Assembly (NCBI GenBank): GCA_965199845.1
Contig: CBDATZ010000019.1
Location: 20,782 to 84,781, forward strand
Direction: 5' to 3'
DNA from: Ilyomonas sp965199845
GTDB lineage: Bacteria; Bacteroidota; Bacteroidia; Chitinophagales; Chitinophagaceae
DNA: 64,000 nt
Position 1 is the first letter of the stretch, and each line of letters begins with the position of its first letter. The notes under the pieces are model-generated. The model saw nothing but the letters and a program-made list of their open reading frames with translations. It had not been told where the DNA came from and made no database searches. The translations under genes were made by a program, and so were the position numbers. This document shows, in pieces, positions 1-8,530 of the stretch.

Positions 1-459
1 GGGCATACAACCAATGTAATTCCCAGCGAAGTGAAACTGATGGGAACGTTTCGGGCGATGAATGAAGCCTGGCGTTTTAAAGCGCATGAACTTATTACAA
101 AACAGGTAAAAGGAATTGCCGAAGCGATGGGCGCAGAAGCTGATATTTTAATTGATGTGGGTTATCCAACGGTAGATAACGATCCTGTTTTTACAGAGGA
201 AGCGTGGCAGCTTGCCAAAGATTTTATGGGCGATGATTATGTGTCGGAAACAGAATTGCGAATGGGCGCCGAAGACTTTGGTTATTACACGCAATACGTT
301 CCGGGTTGCTTTTTCAGGCTGGGCGTGCGCAACGAAGCTGAAGGAATTGTTCATAATGTGCACACGCCTAATTTTAATGTTGATGAAAGTGCCATTGCCA
401 TTGGTATGAGCATGATGGCCTGGCTGGGCGCAACCTTGCTAAACAATAAGGGTGGTTAA
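1..459 (+). CDS. M20-family amidohydrolase, C-terminal part (5' end outside window)
   Basis: The frame is open from base 1, so the gene begins upstream; the last 152 residues are present. They match the C-terminal part of M20D-type metal-dependent amidohydrolases (hippurate hydrolase / N-acyl-amino-acid hydrolase group): the segment MGAEDFGYY and the terminal VHTPNFNVDE, whose His is a metal ligand in the family. Known members remove acyl groups from amino acids or small amides in the cytoplasm. The N-terminal metal ligands lie outside the window, so completeness and substrate cannot be judged. No signal for co-transcription with the next gene is seen: 81 bases separate them. Confidence 0.85.
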   Translation, partial: GHTTNVIPSEVKLMGTFRAMNEAWRFKAHELITKQVKGIAEAMGAEADILIDVGYPTVDNDPVFTEEAWQLAKDFMGDDYVSETELRMGAEDFGYYTQYVPGCFFRLGVRNEAEGIVHNVHTPNFNVDESAIAIGMSMMAWLGATLLNNKGG

Positions 460-540
460 AATAATTTAACCGGTTGAATATATGTTTAATACATACCTTC
501 ACCGCCTCGCATCTAGAACCGATTTTGCGTAAAGAAAGAT

Positions 541-900
541 ATGAAGAAACGCGTACTTATATGTGATGATGATGCTGATATCTTGTTTATCTGTAGCTAT
601 GTTTTTGAGAAGCAAGGAATCGAAGTCGTTACCCAAACTCACTGCAACAATATTGTTGAAACCGTTAAATCGGTACAGCCGGATGTAATCCTGATGGATA
701 ACTGGATTCCCGATACCGGCGGCATTATAGCTTCCCGAAACATTAAAGAAAATGTCGAATTAAATCACATTCCCATTGTTTATTTTTCAGCCAACAACGA
801 TATTCAGCAACTTGCCCGCGAAGCCGGCGCCGATGCTTTTCTTGCCAAGCCTTTCGACCTGGAAGAGCTAAAAAATATTACGACAAGTTTTATGAAATAA
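541..900 (+). CDS. Single-domain response regulator (receiver only)
   Basis: A 119-residue protein made of one CheY-like receiver domain and nothing else. The acidic pocket is DDD near residues 9-11, the phospho-acceptor Asp lies in ILMDNWIPD (about residue 53), the conserved Ser in VYFSAN and the Lys in LAKPF near the end, so all phosphotransfer residues are present. Such stand-alone receivers act as phospho-relay intermediates or bind a partner directly; no DNA-binding output domain is encoded and no histidine kinase is adjacent, so the partner is unknown. The gene stands alone between a + strand amidohydrolase and convergent engB, with an AT-rich hairpin after its stop. Confidence 0.9.
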   Translation: MKKRVLICDDDADILFICSYVFEKQGIEVVTQTHCNNIVETVKSVQPDVILMDNWIPDTGGIIASRNIKENVELNHIPIVYFSANNDIQQLAREAGADAFLAKPFDLEELKNITTSFMK

Positions 901-928
901 TTTTTTATCGCGAGAATATAATTTGTAT

Positions 929-953
929 AAAACACAAAAGTGTTTTTATTTTT
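929..953 (+). terminator. Probable Rho-independent terminator after the response regulator
   Basis: AAAACAC, a four-base A loop, then GTGTTTT form a perfect 7-bp hairpin that runs into a T-rich tract, 29 bases after the response-regulator stop codon. The stem is AT-rich and therefore weak. Confidence 0.5.
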
Positions 954-1024
954 ATTATATCACAAGCAACGGTAACTCAAGTAAACATCGTTGTCAATTT
1001 ATTTCGAAGCAACAAATTACTTAG

Positions 1025-1087
1025 TTGTACGCCTTATTATTAATTAAACAATTTAAACCACAAAGACAGAAAGTTTCACAAAGATTG
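1025..1087 (+). repeat. Dispersed intergenic repeat, copy 1 (TTGTACGC ... ACCACAAAGACAG)
   Basis: This spacer shares an interrupted word order with 6721-6795: TTGTACGC, then a TTAT/AATT stretch, then AACCAC(A/G)AAGACAG and a TTCACAAA segment. Shorter pieces of the same ACCACRAAG motif occur at 15614, 26792, 37241 (reversed) and 42862 (reversed). It lies just past the stop of engB, in a region without a gene. Confidence 0.55.
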
Positions 1088-1110
1088 TTTGAGATACAAG
1101 GAAGTTACGA

Positions 1111-1746
1111 TCACGCTTTCTTAACTACCGATTCGTTACAAGCTTCTATAAAATTCAGAATGTCTTCTTTGCCGGTTTTTGTATTGGCGCTGCTTACAAA
1201 GTGTTGCGGCAAAAACTGCCAGGTGCGGCGCATAGCATCTAAAAACGATTGCACATTTCGTTGTACTGCAAGTGGTTTTTCTTTATCCGCTTTGGTAAAT
1301 ATCAAACTGAACGGAACCTGCCATTTATCTAACTGACTTACAAATTCAAGATCTATTTCCTGCGGTTTCAGGCGCACATCAAGCAATACAAAAACAGTTA
1401 TGATGTTCTCTCGTTTGCGCAAATAATTTTCAATCATCTGCTCCCATCGGCGGCGGCTGCTTTGCGATACTTTGGCAAAACCATAACCTGGCAAATCAAC
1501 CAAATACCATTTAATAACCGGCGCTTTTTCTTTCGCCTGGCTTTCCACTTCAAAGTGATTAATGAGCTGCGTTTTTCCAGGTGCAGCCGATGTTTTAGCA
1601 AGCTTCTGATTATTGCAAAGCATATTAATCAATGATGATTTGCCTACATTACTTCTGCCAATAAAAGCATATTCAGGACGGTCTGCTTTCGGGCATTGCT
1701 CGTACGATGCGCTTGATATTATGTAAGCTGCTTTTTTAATAATCAT
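1111..1746 (-). CDS. engB: Ribosome biogenesis GTPase EngB (YihA/YsxC)
   Basis: A 211-residue TRAFAC GTPase. G1 is GRSNVGKSSL, the G2 region reads PGKTQLINHF, G3 is DLPGYG, G4 is TKAD and the G5 region is SSANTKTG, all in the order and spacing of EngB. Length fits the family (about 200 residues). EngB assists assembly of the large ribosomal subunit in the cytoplasm. It is encoded alone, convergent with the response regulator; the next gene on the same strand starts over 75 bases upstream and is unrelated in function. Confidence 0.95.
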   Translation of the reverse strand: MIIKKAAYIISSASYEQCPKADRPEYAFIGRSNVGKSSLINMLCNNQKLAKTSAAPGKTQLINHFEVESQAKEKAPVIKWYLVDLPGYGFAKVSQSSRRRWEQMIENYLRKRENIITVFVLLDVRLKPQEIDLEFVSQLDKWQVPFSLIFTKADKEKPLAVQRNVQSFLDAMRRTWQFLPQHFVSSANTKTGKEDILNFIEACNESVVKKA

Positions 1747-1823
1747 AACTTGTAAAATTGCTTAAAATCAAAATAGTAAACGCTACTAAATTTTGATTAC
1801 AAAGTAAACAAATACATGACCAG

Positions 1824-3686
1824 TTATTGTACGATAAATATATTATCGTCTTTATTGCTGTCGGGCGTGTAAGTGCTTCCCAACGTTACTTTCTCTACTT
1901 TTTTAGCAGATGAAAAAAGAAAGGTTGCTTTTGAAACATTATTCTTCCAGCATTCTACACTGGCATGAATGTGTTGCGTTGTTTTATCGGCAAGATATAA
2001 TGTAATATCAACCGGAATTGGTTTGCCTCCTTTGTTTGTAATAGTAACAGAATATTTTCTTTTTTTATGGCTAACCTGCGTGATAGATAAATCGGGTATT
2101 CCATTGTCGAAGAACCAGCGTTTCCAAAACCAGTTCATATTTTTACCGGCACCTTCATTCATACAATTAAAAAAGTCGTACGGCATCGGATGTTTGCCTT
2201 GCCATGTTGATATATAATTGTGCAAGGCTTTTGTAAATAACTTATCGCCCAGCATATCTTTTACATACAAATAACCAAACGCCGGTTTCGGATACGAATT
2301 GAGAAAATAGGTAGTACCGCTTTCTTGTGTAGATAAAGTTATGATAGGTAAATCATCTTCTTTTCCTGCGTTGTTTTCGTAAGGAAAAACACCGTAGTCA
2401 TCAACAATTGTCGTATCAATCATCGGCGAAATTAGCCACTCACCAATCGTTGCCCAACCTTCATCCATCCACGCATATTTGGTTTCATTAATGCCCATGT
2501 AAAACGGAAACATGGTATGAAAAATCTCGTGGTCTGTCAGTTCTATGGTTTCATCTTTTTCGTCTAACGGATTGTCGTTTACCATCATCGGATATTCCAT
2601 CTGGTCAAGACCATCAAATACAGTTTCGTGCGGGTATGGATACGGCCACGCAGGAAACCTAAAACTCATATCCTCTACCGTTTTACGTGCATAATTTATA
2701 ACAGCTAAAAAGTCTTTGTGTTTTGGGTTAAACACAGCATCAACACGCGTTCTTCTGTTGTTGCTTTTATCAACCACAATGCTCGATGATTGCCACATAT
2801 AATGATTGCTGACAGCAAAAGCAACATCGGTTACATTATCGGCTTCGTATTGCCAGGTAAGAGTTGGTTTATCTCGTGTAATATCATTTGTATTGATGTC
2901 TGTGCTGTCTATAATTGTAGTTATACTATCACTCTTTTCGGCTTGGTGTAACCTTTGAAAATATGTATTGGTTAAAACATCTTTTCCATTTATTAAATTA
3001 CCTGTGCACCAAATAATATAATTTTTTGGAACGCTGATATTCACTGTGAAATGGCAGAAGTCATTGTAAAATTCCTGTGAGCCTAAATATGGATTTGTGT
3101 TCCATCCATCTATATCATCATACACTGCAATACGAGGAAAAAAATAAGCAATAAAATCAGCGCCGGGTTCTATTTCGCCGGTACGAATGTGTGAGCCTTT
3201 GTTGAGTGTGTAATGATATTGAATATCGAAATGAACTTTTGTTTTTGGCAGCAACGAAACTTTACGGATGTAATAATTGGTACCATCTTCAATTGGTTTG
3301 TTTGTATCTATTTTATCTGATGATATCTTATCAATTACAACGCCTTCATTAATGTCGCTTTCCTGAATTGTCATGTTTCGTTGTGAACCTTTTTTATACA
3401 AATTCGGATATAATTTAAACACGATTTCCTCCAATGTATCAGGACTGTTATTTTCGTAGTCAATGCTTTCAACGCCTTGCAGGACGCGGGTTTCAGGATT
3501 AAACTGAATATCTAATTTGTAGTTGGCTGTATTTTGCCAGTAATGATTTCCCGGCTTTCCGTTTTGCGCACGTGTGCCTTTTGTGTACGTCTCAATAATA
3601 TTCCTGGCAACCGGTAAACTTGTTTGTGCTTTTGTATTGATATAAAACAAAACTAATACGGTAATAATAGAAAAAAAAGACTTCAT
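1824..3686 (-). CDS. Secreted M1-family-like metallopeptidase
   Basis: The zinc site is HEIFH followed, 18 residues later, by a Glu in AWMDEGWA, i.e. the HExxH-x18-E pattern of gluzincin peptidases of family M1. An N-terminal beta-rich domain precedes it, as in aminopeptidase N. I chose the internal ATG at 3686 because it gives a clean signal peptide (MKSFFSIITVLVLFYINTKAQ); the frame stays open to 3743. The product (620 residues) should be exported to the periplasm or beyond. The usual GAMEN exopeptidase motif is replaced around GLDQMEYPMMV, which is common in Bacteroidota members of this group. Substrate unknown. Confidence 0.88.
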   Translation of the reverse strand: MKSFFSIITVLVLFYINTKAQTSLPVARNIIETYTKGTRAQNGKPGNHYWQNTANYKLDIQFNPETRVLQGVESIDYENNSPDTLEEIVFKLYPNLYKKGSQRNMTIQESDINEGVVIDKISSDKIDTNKPIEDGTNYYIRKVSLLPKTKVHFDIQYHYTLNKGSHIRTGEIEPGADFIAYFFPRIAVYDDIDGWNTNPYLGSQEFYNDFCHFTVNISVPKNYIIWCTGNLINGKDVLTNTYFQRLHQAEKSDSITTIIDSTDINTNDITRDKPTLTWQYEADNVTDVAFAVSNHYMWQSSSIVVDKSNNRRTRVDAVFNPKHKDFLAVINYARKTVEDMSFRFPAWPYPYPHETVFDGLDQMEYPMMVNDNPLDEKDETIELTDHEIFHTMFPFYMGINETKYAWMDEGWATIGEWLISPMIDTTIVDDYGVFPYENNAGKEDDLPIITLSTQESGTTYFLNSYPKPAFGYLYVKDMLGDKLFTKALHNYISTWQGKHPMPYDFFNCMNEGAGKNMNWFWKRWFFDNGIPDLSITQVSHKKRKYSVTITNKGGKPIPVDITLYLADKTTQHIHASVECWKNNVSKATFLFSSAKKVEKVTLGSTYTPDSNKDDNIFIVQ

Positions 3687-3786
3687 AAACCTGAAAATAA
3701 GCGTAAGTATAACTACAAAGAAAGGCATAAAAAAGCGAGGCAAAAATTGATTATTCTTTGCCTCGCTGCTGCGTTGTATTGTTCAG

Positions 3787-4380
3787 TTATAATATCTTGA
3801 TACCCACACCTAATTGTAGTTGCTGGTTCTTCCATTTGTTTGGATTATCTACATCGCTGATGTTAGCCAAACCAAAGTTATAACGACCATAAATGCGAAG
3901 CTTGCTGATATTTATTTGCGCGCCAACAACGCCGGCTAAATCACCTTTCTTAAACGCATCTTTTCCGTTTTGTAATAGGTTTTCATCATCGTTTACCAGA
4001 ATGCTGAATTGAGGTCCAACATGAAATGTAAGAAACTTGCCGGCATTAATACGAAGCAAAACCGGGATGTTTAAATAATTCAGTTTCACATCTTTTTTTA
4101 ATAAAGAACCAGCTGCATTCTGGTAAACAGAATTAAAACCAGAATCTACTTTTGATGTGGTCTGGCTAAATAAAAGTTCCGGTTGAATACCCCAATCTTT
4201 GGTAAAATCAATTTCACCAAAAAAACCTAACTGGTAATTCAGTTTATAAGATTCACTGAATTTCTGACCATCAATCTTAGTCATATTCGCACCAATCTTT
4301 CCTCCAAAATCAAGTCGTTGTGCGTGTGCTGCAGTAATGCAAAGAACTACAATGAGCAAGCTTACAATTCGTTTCTTCAT
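3787..4380 (-). CDS. PorT-family outer membrane beta-barrel protein
   Basis: A 197-residue protein with a signal peptide (MKKRIVSLLIVVLCITAAHAQ) followed by alternating beta-strands: FGGKIGANMTKIDG, LNYQLGFFGEID, WGIQPELLFSQ and a terminal strand LQLGVGIKIL. This is the pattern of the outer-membrane beta-barrel (PorT-like, PF13568) family abundant in Bacteroidota. Role unknown; most members are structural or poorly characterised barrel proteins. It is separated by 100 bases from the M1 peptidase gene on the same strand, so co-transcription is possible. Confidence 0.8.
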   Translation of the reverse strand: MKKRIVSLLIVVLCITAAHAQRLDFGGKIGANMTKIDGQKFSESYKLNYQLGFFGEIDFTKDWGIQPELLFSQTTSKVDSGFNSVYQNAAGSLLKKDVKLNYLNIPVLLRINAGKFLTFHVGPQFSILVNDDENLLQNGKDAFKKGDLAGVVGAQINISKLRIYGRYNFGLANISDVDNPNKWKNQQLQLGVGIKIL

Positions 4381-4491
4381 AACTATTCTTTGTTTAATTG
4401 TTTTTGGTTACGACAAATACTTTTCTATAACGTTTAATTAAAGCAATTTGTTACATAATCGAAAAAATCGGTCGTATCAGAATACATACAA

Positions 4492-5754
4492 TCAAACAAA
4501 TTCTATCACTGTTATTTCAGGAAGAATGCCCACGCGTCCCGGGTAACCAATAAAGCCAAAGCCCCTGTTTACATACAAATACTGCTTGCCTTCGGTATAT
4601 AAACCTGCCCATTGTTTATACACCCATTGCACCGGGCTCCATTTAAACCAGGGCGTTTCAATGCCAAACTGCATACCGTGTGTATGTCCCGCCAGCATTA
4701 AATCTATATCGCCGTATTTGGGTCTTACTTCAGCATCCCAATGACTTGGATCGTGACTCATTAATAATTTGAAAGAATATTTTTCGGTTCCGGGATAAGC
4801 CAGATTCATCTTGCCATATTTTGGAAAACCAGCTTTTGCGCCCCAGTTTTCAATACCAATTAAAGCGAAAGCTTCGCCGTCTTTTTCTATGGCTGTATGC
4901 TCGTTCATCATTAAGCGCCAGCCAAGTGCTTTATGTGTATTGATTACATTCTGATGATTTTGTTGTTTCTCTACAAGCGCCTGCCCGCTTGGGTTTGAGC
5001 CCCATTTATAATCGCCGTAATCATGATTTCCCAAAGTGCTGTACACGCCATAAGGCGCCTGCACTCGCTTGAAAGTATCAATATAATCTTTCATCTCGAT
5101 GCCTTCGTCATTTACAATATCTCCGGTAAATAAAATAAGATCCGCTTTCTGTTCCAGTATCATATCAACACCATGTTCAACGGCTTGTTTGTTATGAAAA
5201 CTGCCGCTGTGTATATCGCTGATCTGCACAATGCGGAATCCTTTAAAAGCTTTGGGTAAATTATCAAAAGAAAGCTTAACGGTTCTTACTTTATAGTTGT
5301 ATTTATTTGAGAAACCATATATCAGCGAACCAAACAAAGTTGTGCCTGCCGCAAAGCCAAGCCAGCTTAAAAAAACAGAGCGTTTGATAACCGGATTTTC
5401 CTGTACAAAATCAGCTCCGGTATGATGAAACAATTTGCTCATCAGCCACATAGCACCTCGTCGTATATCATCAACCAAAAAGAAAAGAGTAGCGATGAGT
5501 TTTGCGAAAATGATTCCCAAAATCGCAGCAAACACATAGTCGCGCGACTCTCTCATCCACGGATGATCGCGCCAGTAAGGAAATGTAAGAAGTACAATGA
5601 TAACAATGATATTAATAGCCCAATAACCCGCATATAAACCCATTCGCATACGGTCGCTGCTGTTTTGAATAAGCGCGCGGAAGACAAAGAAAATATACGT
5701 GTCAAGCAATATCATAATCACCGCGATGATCCATAAAAAACTGGTACTTCTCAT
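4492..5754 (-). CDS. Membrane-anchored metallophosphoesterase (YaeI-like)
   Basis: 420 residues. Four hydrophobic segments fill roughly the first 165 residues (for example FLWIIAVIMILLDTYIFFVF and WAINIIVIIVLLTFPYW), then a calcineurin-like phosphoesterase domain follows with all metal-site motifs: DIHSG, GDIVND, GNHDYGDY, SHDP and GHTHGMQFG. The architecture matches membrane-bound phosphoesterases related to YaeI/YkuE, some of which act on phospholipid-type substrates. The in vivo substrate cannot be told from sequence. It is divergent from the following + strand hydrolase gene. Confidence 0.88.
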   Translation of the reverse strand: MRSTSFLWIIAVIMILLDTYIFFVFRALIQNSSDRMRMGLYAGYWAINIIVIIVLLTFPYWRDHPWMRESRDYVFAAILGIIFAKLIATLFFLVDDIRRGAMWLMSKLFHHTGADFVQENPVIKRSVFLSWLGFAAGTTLFGSLIYGFSNKYNYKVRTVKLSFDNLPKAFKGFRIVQISDIHSGSFHNKQAVEHGVDMILEQKADLILFTGDIVNDEGIEMKDYIDTFKRVQAPYGVYSTLGNHDYGDYKWGSNPSGQALVEKQQNHQNVINTHKALGWRLMMNEHTAIEKDGEAFALIGIENWGAKAGFPKYGKMNLAYPGTEKYSFKLLMSHDPSHWDAEVRPKYGDIDLMLAGHTHGMQFGIETPWFKWSPVQWVYKQWAGLYTEGKQYLYVNRGFGFIGYPGRVGILPEITVIEFV

Positions 5755-5926
5755 TTTTGTATTTTCAATTGAAAAAAGAAATTATGCAAGTAAAAATTTG
5801 AAAAAGAGAAAAGTTTCCTAACTCTTTTGCTTTTCAATTTTCAATTTCTACTCCGCATGATATTTGTAAAAATACTGCCGTTACAAAGCAATAACAACAA
5901 TCTTTATTATACTAAACGTTTCTCTT

Positions 5927-6609
5927 ATGACTTTTACTTTTTTTGGTCAATCTTGTTTTTTAATTCAAGTTGCCGGTCATTCTCTTTTGTTCGATCCTTT
6001 TATCACACAAAACCCGTTGGCAAAAGACGTTGATATCAAAGCCATCAAAGCCGATTTTATCTTTGTTACACATGGTCATGGCGATCATGTTGCTGACTTG
6101 GAAACATTGGCAAAACAAACCGATGCAACCATTGTTTGTGCGCCTGAAACAGGAGCGTGGTTATCAAAAAAAGGTCTTAAAAAATACATCCCATGAACCA
6201 TGGCGGTAAGATTGATTTTCCATTTGGCAAAGCCAAAGGCGTTAATGCCATTCACTCTTCAGGCTTACCAGATGGCTCTTACGGCGGCAACCCAATGGGC
6301 TTTTTGTTTAATACGGAAGAAGGTGATTTTTATATTGCCGGTGACACCGCTTTAACCATGGATATGAAGCTCATTCCTTACTGGACAAAAGGATTAAAGT
6401 TTGCAGAATTCCCGATTGGCGGCAACTATACGATGGATGTTGAAGATGCCATTCTCGCGGCTGGTTTTGTTGAATGCAATACAATTGTCGGCACGCATTA
6501 CAATACCTTTCCACCAATAACAATTGATACAGAAAAAGCAAAAAAAGATTTTGAAGTAGCGGGTTTAAATTTGTTATTGCCAGCCATCGGCGAAACAATC
6601 GAATTGTAA
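5927..6609 (+). pseudogene. UPF0173-type metal-dependent hydrolase (metallo-beta-lactamase fold), split by a frameshift
   Basis: Two abutting frames together make one ~228-residue hydrolase. The first (5927-6196) has the beta-lactamase-fold start MTFTFFGQSCF and the metal motif THGHGDHVAD; the second (from 6193) continues with MNHGGKIDFPFG, IAGDTAL and VGTHYNTFPP. The join is exact if the A run at 6179-6184 is read as seven A instead of six: this gives LKKIHPMNHGG, the HPMNHGG motif normal for the family. As written, frame one stops at TGA 6194-6196, overlapping an ATG (ATGA). A base-calling error, a recent mutation or a two-part product are all possible. Known relatives are cytosolic hydrolases of unclear substrate. 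Confidence 0.85.
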
Positions 6610-6672
6610 TTTGTAATCCATATTTCGAGCATCCTCACAACTCATTATTCGCTGTTGTTGTGAAGATATTTT

Positions 6673-6795
6673 TATGTTACGAACTTTGAAACTCCGATTA
6701 AGCATCGTTGCGTCGCACTCTTGTACGCTTTGTTATCAATTGAACACTTTGAACCACGAAGACAGGGAGAAAGCAAACGTTCACAAAAAGTTTTT
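6673..6795 (+). repeat. Composite dispersed repeat, copy 2
   Basis: This stretch joins two repeat pieces. Bases 6673-6720 (TATGTTAC ... AACTCCG ... CGTTGCGTCGCACTC) resemble 46501-46560. Bases 6721-6795 (TTGTACGC ... GAACCACGAAGACAGGGAG) resemble 1025-1087. The region lies in a 281-base spacer with no credible gene between the split hydrolase and the Rieske/FAD oxidoreductase. Confidence 0.5.
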
Positions 6796-6890
6796 GTTGT
6801 TGCACTATCAAAATAACAATGATTTCTTATCCTATTAGCATAACAAACTATCAACTGTCATTTAATAACTATTAACTGATCACACATAAT

Positions 6891-8441
6891 TCATAATTTT
6901 TCCTTTATTTCATCAACACTCATCAATTTTTGAGTTCGCATCAACTCTTCAATCTTATCACTTTCCACATCCCGATTCATGGAAGCTGCAGCCAATACTT
7001 TGCCTTCTTTTACATAAAAAGCTATAAACTTTTGATTCTGTATATCACCATCAATCACTATCTCGTCCCAGTCTTCCGCATGACCTACATAGGACAAACG
7101 TTTCTCAAATTGGTTCGTCCAAAAGAAAGGAACAATATCATGTACTGAACTTGTTTTACCTAACATATTCATCGCCGCAATACGACCATGTTGTTGCGCT
7201 AAACGCCAGTGTTCAATACGCATGTTTTGATTTGTTTTGGCATCCGGAAAACGAGCGATGTCACCGGCTGCAAATAAGTTATACGCAGCTTGTAAATATT
7301 CATCTACCAATACGCTTTTATCTTTTTCATTCAGCTTTACTCCCGTTATAAAATCTGTGCGCGGATGAACGCCAATACCAGCAATAACAAGTTCGGTTTC
7401 TATGCGTTCGCTGTTCTTCAAAACAATAGCTTCAACCGTGTTTTTGCCTTCTATTTTTTCTACTTCAGCGTTTGTTTTAATAACAACACCTTTCTCTTTG
7501 TGCATGTTATAAAATACGTCGCCGATTTCTACTCCAAAGTTCTTTTCAAAAGGCGTAGATTCTTTTGCAATCACGGTTACTTCCAGGCCAAGTGTTTGCA
7601 AACTGGCAGCCGTTTCCATACCAATAAAACTGGCTCCGATAATACAAACTTTCTTTACGTTTTTTGCTGTTTCTAAAATCCTTTCTGCATCTTCTGCAGA
7701 GCGTAATGTGAAGACATTTTTCAAACCGGCACCGGCAATCGTTAGCTTGTTTGGTTCACCGCCTGTAGCTATCATCATGGTATCGTATTGTATAGAACTG
7801 CCATCGAAAAATCGAATCCGTTTGCTATCAGCATCTACATGTTTCACTTCTTTGTTCTTTTCAATTTCTATCTTATGCTTTTCAAAAAAGTCTTCTTTAC
7901 GAAGCAATAGTTCTTCCGGTTTTGCTTTTCCGGTCATGAACTTTTTACTCAATGCAGTACGGTCATAAGGAAGAGTATCTTCTTTTGTAATCATTATCAA
8001 TTTACCATTGAAACCTTCACTGCGTAAGGTTTGTACTGCCATCAAGCCAGCAGCTCCGCCACCTAACATGATGAAAGTTCGTGAGTCGGTTACAGATAAA
8101 TTTGTATTGATGTCTTCTGTTTTCTCTTCGGTAATTTGAACAAAAATCTGATCGTTCTCAATACGTGTTTTATAACGTGGTAAACCATCTATTGCAGGCG
8201 GCTCGCATACATTTCCATTTGTAATATCAAAGGCAGAATGATGCCAGGGACAATACAATCTTGTGCCGCACAAAGCGCCTTTAACAAGCGGTGCTTTATA
8301 GTGCGGACAAACCGCTCCAACCGCATAATATTTTCCATCAACTTTGGCTAATAAAATCTTGGTTTCACCAGCCTGCACTTCTTTCATTTGTCCATCCTGA
8401 AGTTCGGTTGTTGTGGCTGCAAATATTTCGTTATCAGTCAT
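6891..8441 (-). CDS. Rieske [2Fe-2S]/FAD-dependent pyridine nucleotide-disulfide oxidoreductase (AIFM3-like)
   Basis: Residues ~5-105 form a Rieske domain with both cluster motifs, CPHYKAPL and CPWHH. The rest is a two-Rossmann reductase: FAD motif LGGGAAGLMA, NAD motif CIIGASFIGMETAA, and LFAAGDIA near the C-terminus. The layout matches AIF-like/ferredoxin-reductase-type enzymes with an N-terminal Rieske domain (human AIFM3 has the same order). It probably passes electrons from NAD(P)H to an unknown acceptor. I prefer the ATG at 8441 (516 residues) over 8468 because a transcription terminator of the upstream operon ends only a few bases before 8468. No partner oxygenase is adjacent. Confidence 0.88.
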   Translation of the reverse strand: MTDNEIFAATTTELQDGQMKEVQAGETKILLAKVDGKYYAVGAVCPHYKAPLVKGALCGTRLYCPWHHSAFDITNGNVCEPPAIDGLPRYKTRIENDQIFVQITEEKTEDINTNLSVTDSRTFIMLGGGAAGLMAVQTLRSEGFNGKLIMITKEDTLPYDRTALSKKFMTGKAKPEELLLRKEDFFEKHKIEIEKNKEVKHVDADSKRIRFFDGSSIQYDTMMIATGGEPNKLTIAGAGLKNVFTLRSAEDAERILETAKNVKKVCIIGASFIGMETAASLQTLGLEVTVIAKESTPFEKNFGVEIGDVFYNMHKEKGVVIKTNAEVEKIEGKNTVEAIVLKNSERIETELVIAGIGVHPRTDFITGVKLNEKDKSVLVDEYLQAAYNLFAAGDIARFPDAKTNQNMRIEHWRLAQQHGRIAAMNMLGKTSSVHDIVPFFWTNQFEKRLSYVGHAEDWDEIVIDGDIQNQKFIAFYVKEGKVLAAASMNRDVESDKIEELMRTQKLMSVDEIKEKL

Positions 8442-8471
8442 AGGATTTTCTGATTTTGCAGAACCCATCTC

Positions 8472-8514
8472 AAAAAATAAGCCCGAACGTTTTGCTCCAT
8501 TATTCGCCGGGCTT
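8472..8514 (-). terminator. Rho-independent terminator closing the sulfatase operon
   Basis: On the minus strand AAGCCCG (8508-8514) pairs with CGGGCTT (8479-8485) across a 22-base loop, and is followed by TATTTTTT. It lies 16 bases past the stop of the last sulfatase gene and directly before the Rieske/FAD gene, so it separates the two transcription units. Confidence 0.65.
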
Positions 8515-8530
8515 TTTCAAAATGCTTTTC

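Noticed and set aside
1025..1336. A 103-codon + strand ORF over the end of engB
   Set aside because: It runs antisense through engB, has protein-unlike composition and starts in a repeat.
6166..6172. Seven-A slippery heptamer in frame (A AAA AAA) as a site of programmed -1 frameshifting in the split hydrolase
   Set aside because: A -1 slip there runs into TAA at 6178-6180 in the new frame, so it cannot join the two halves; the shift must occur at or after the next A run (6179-6184).
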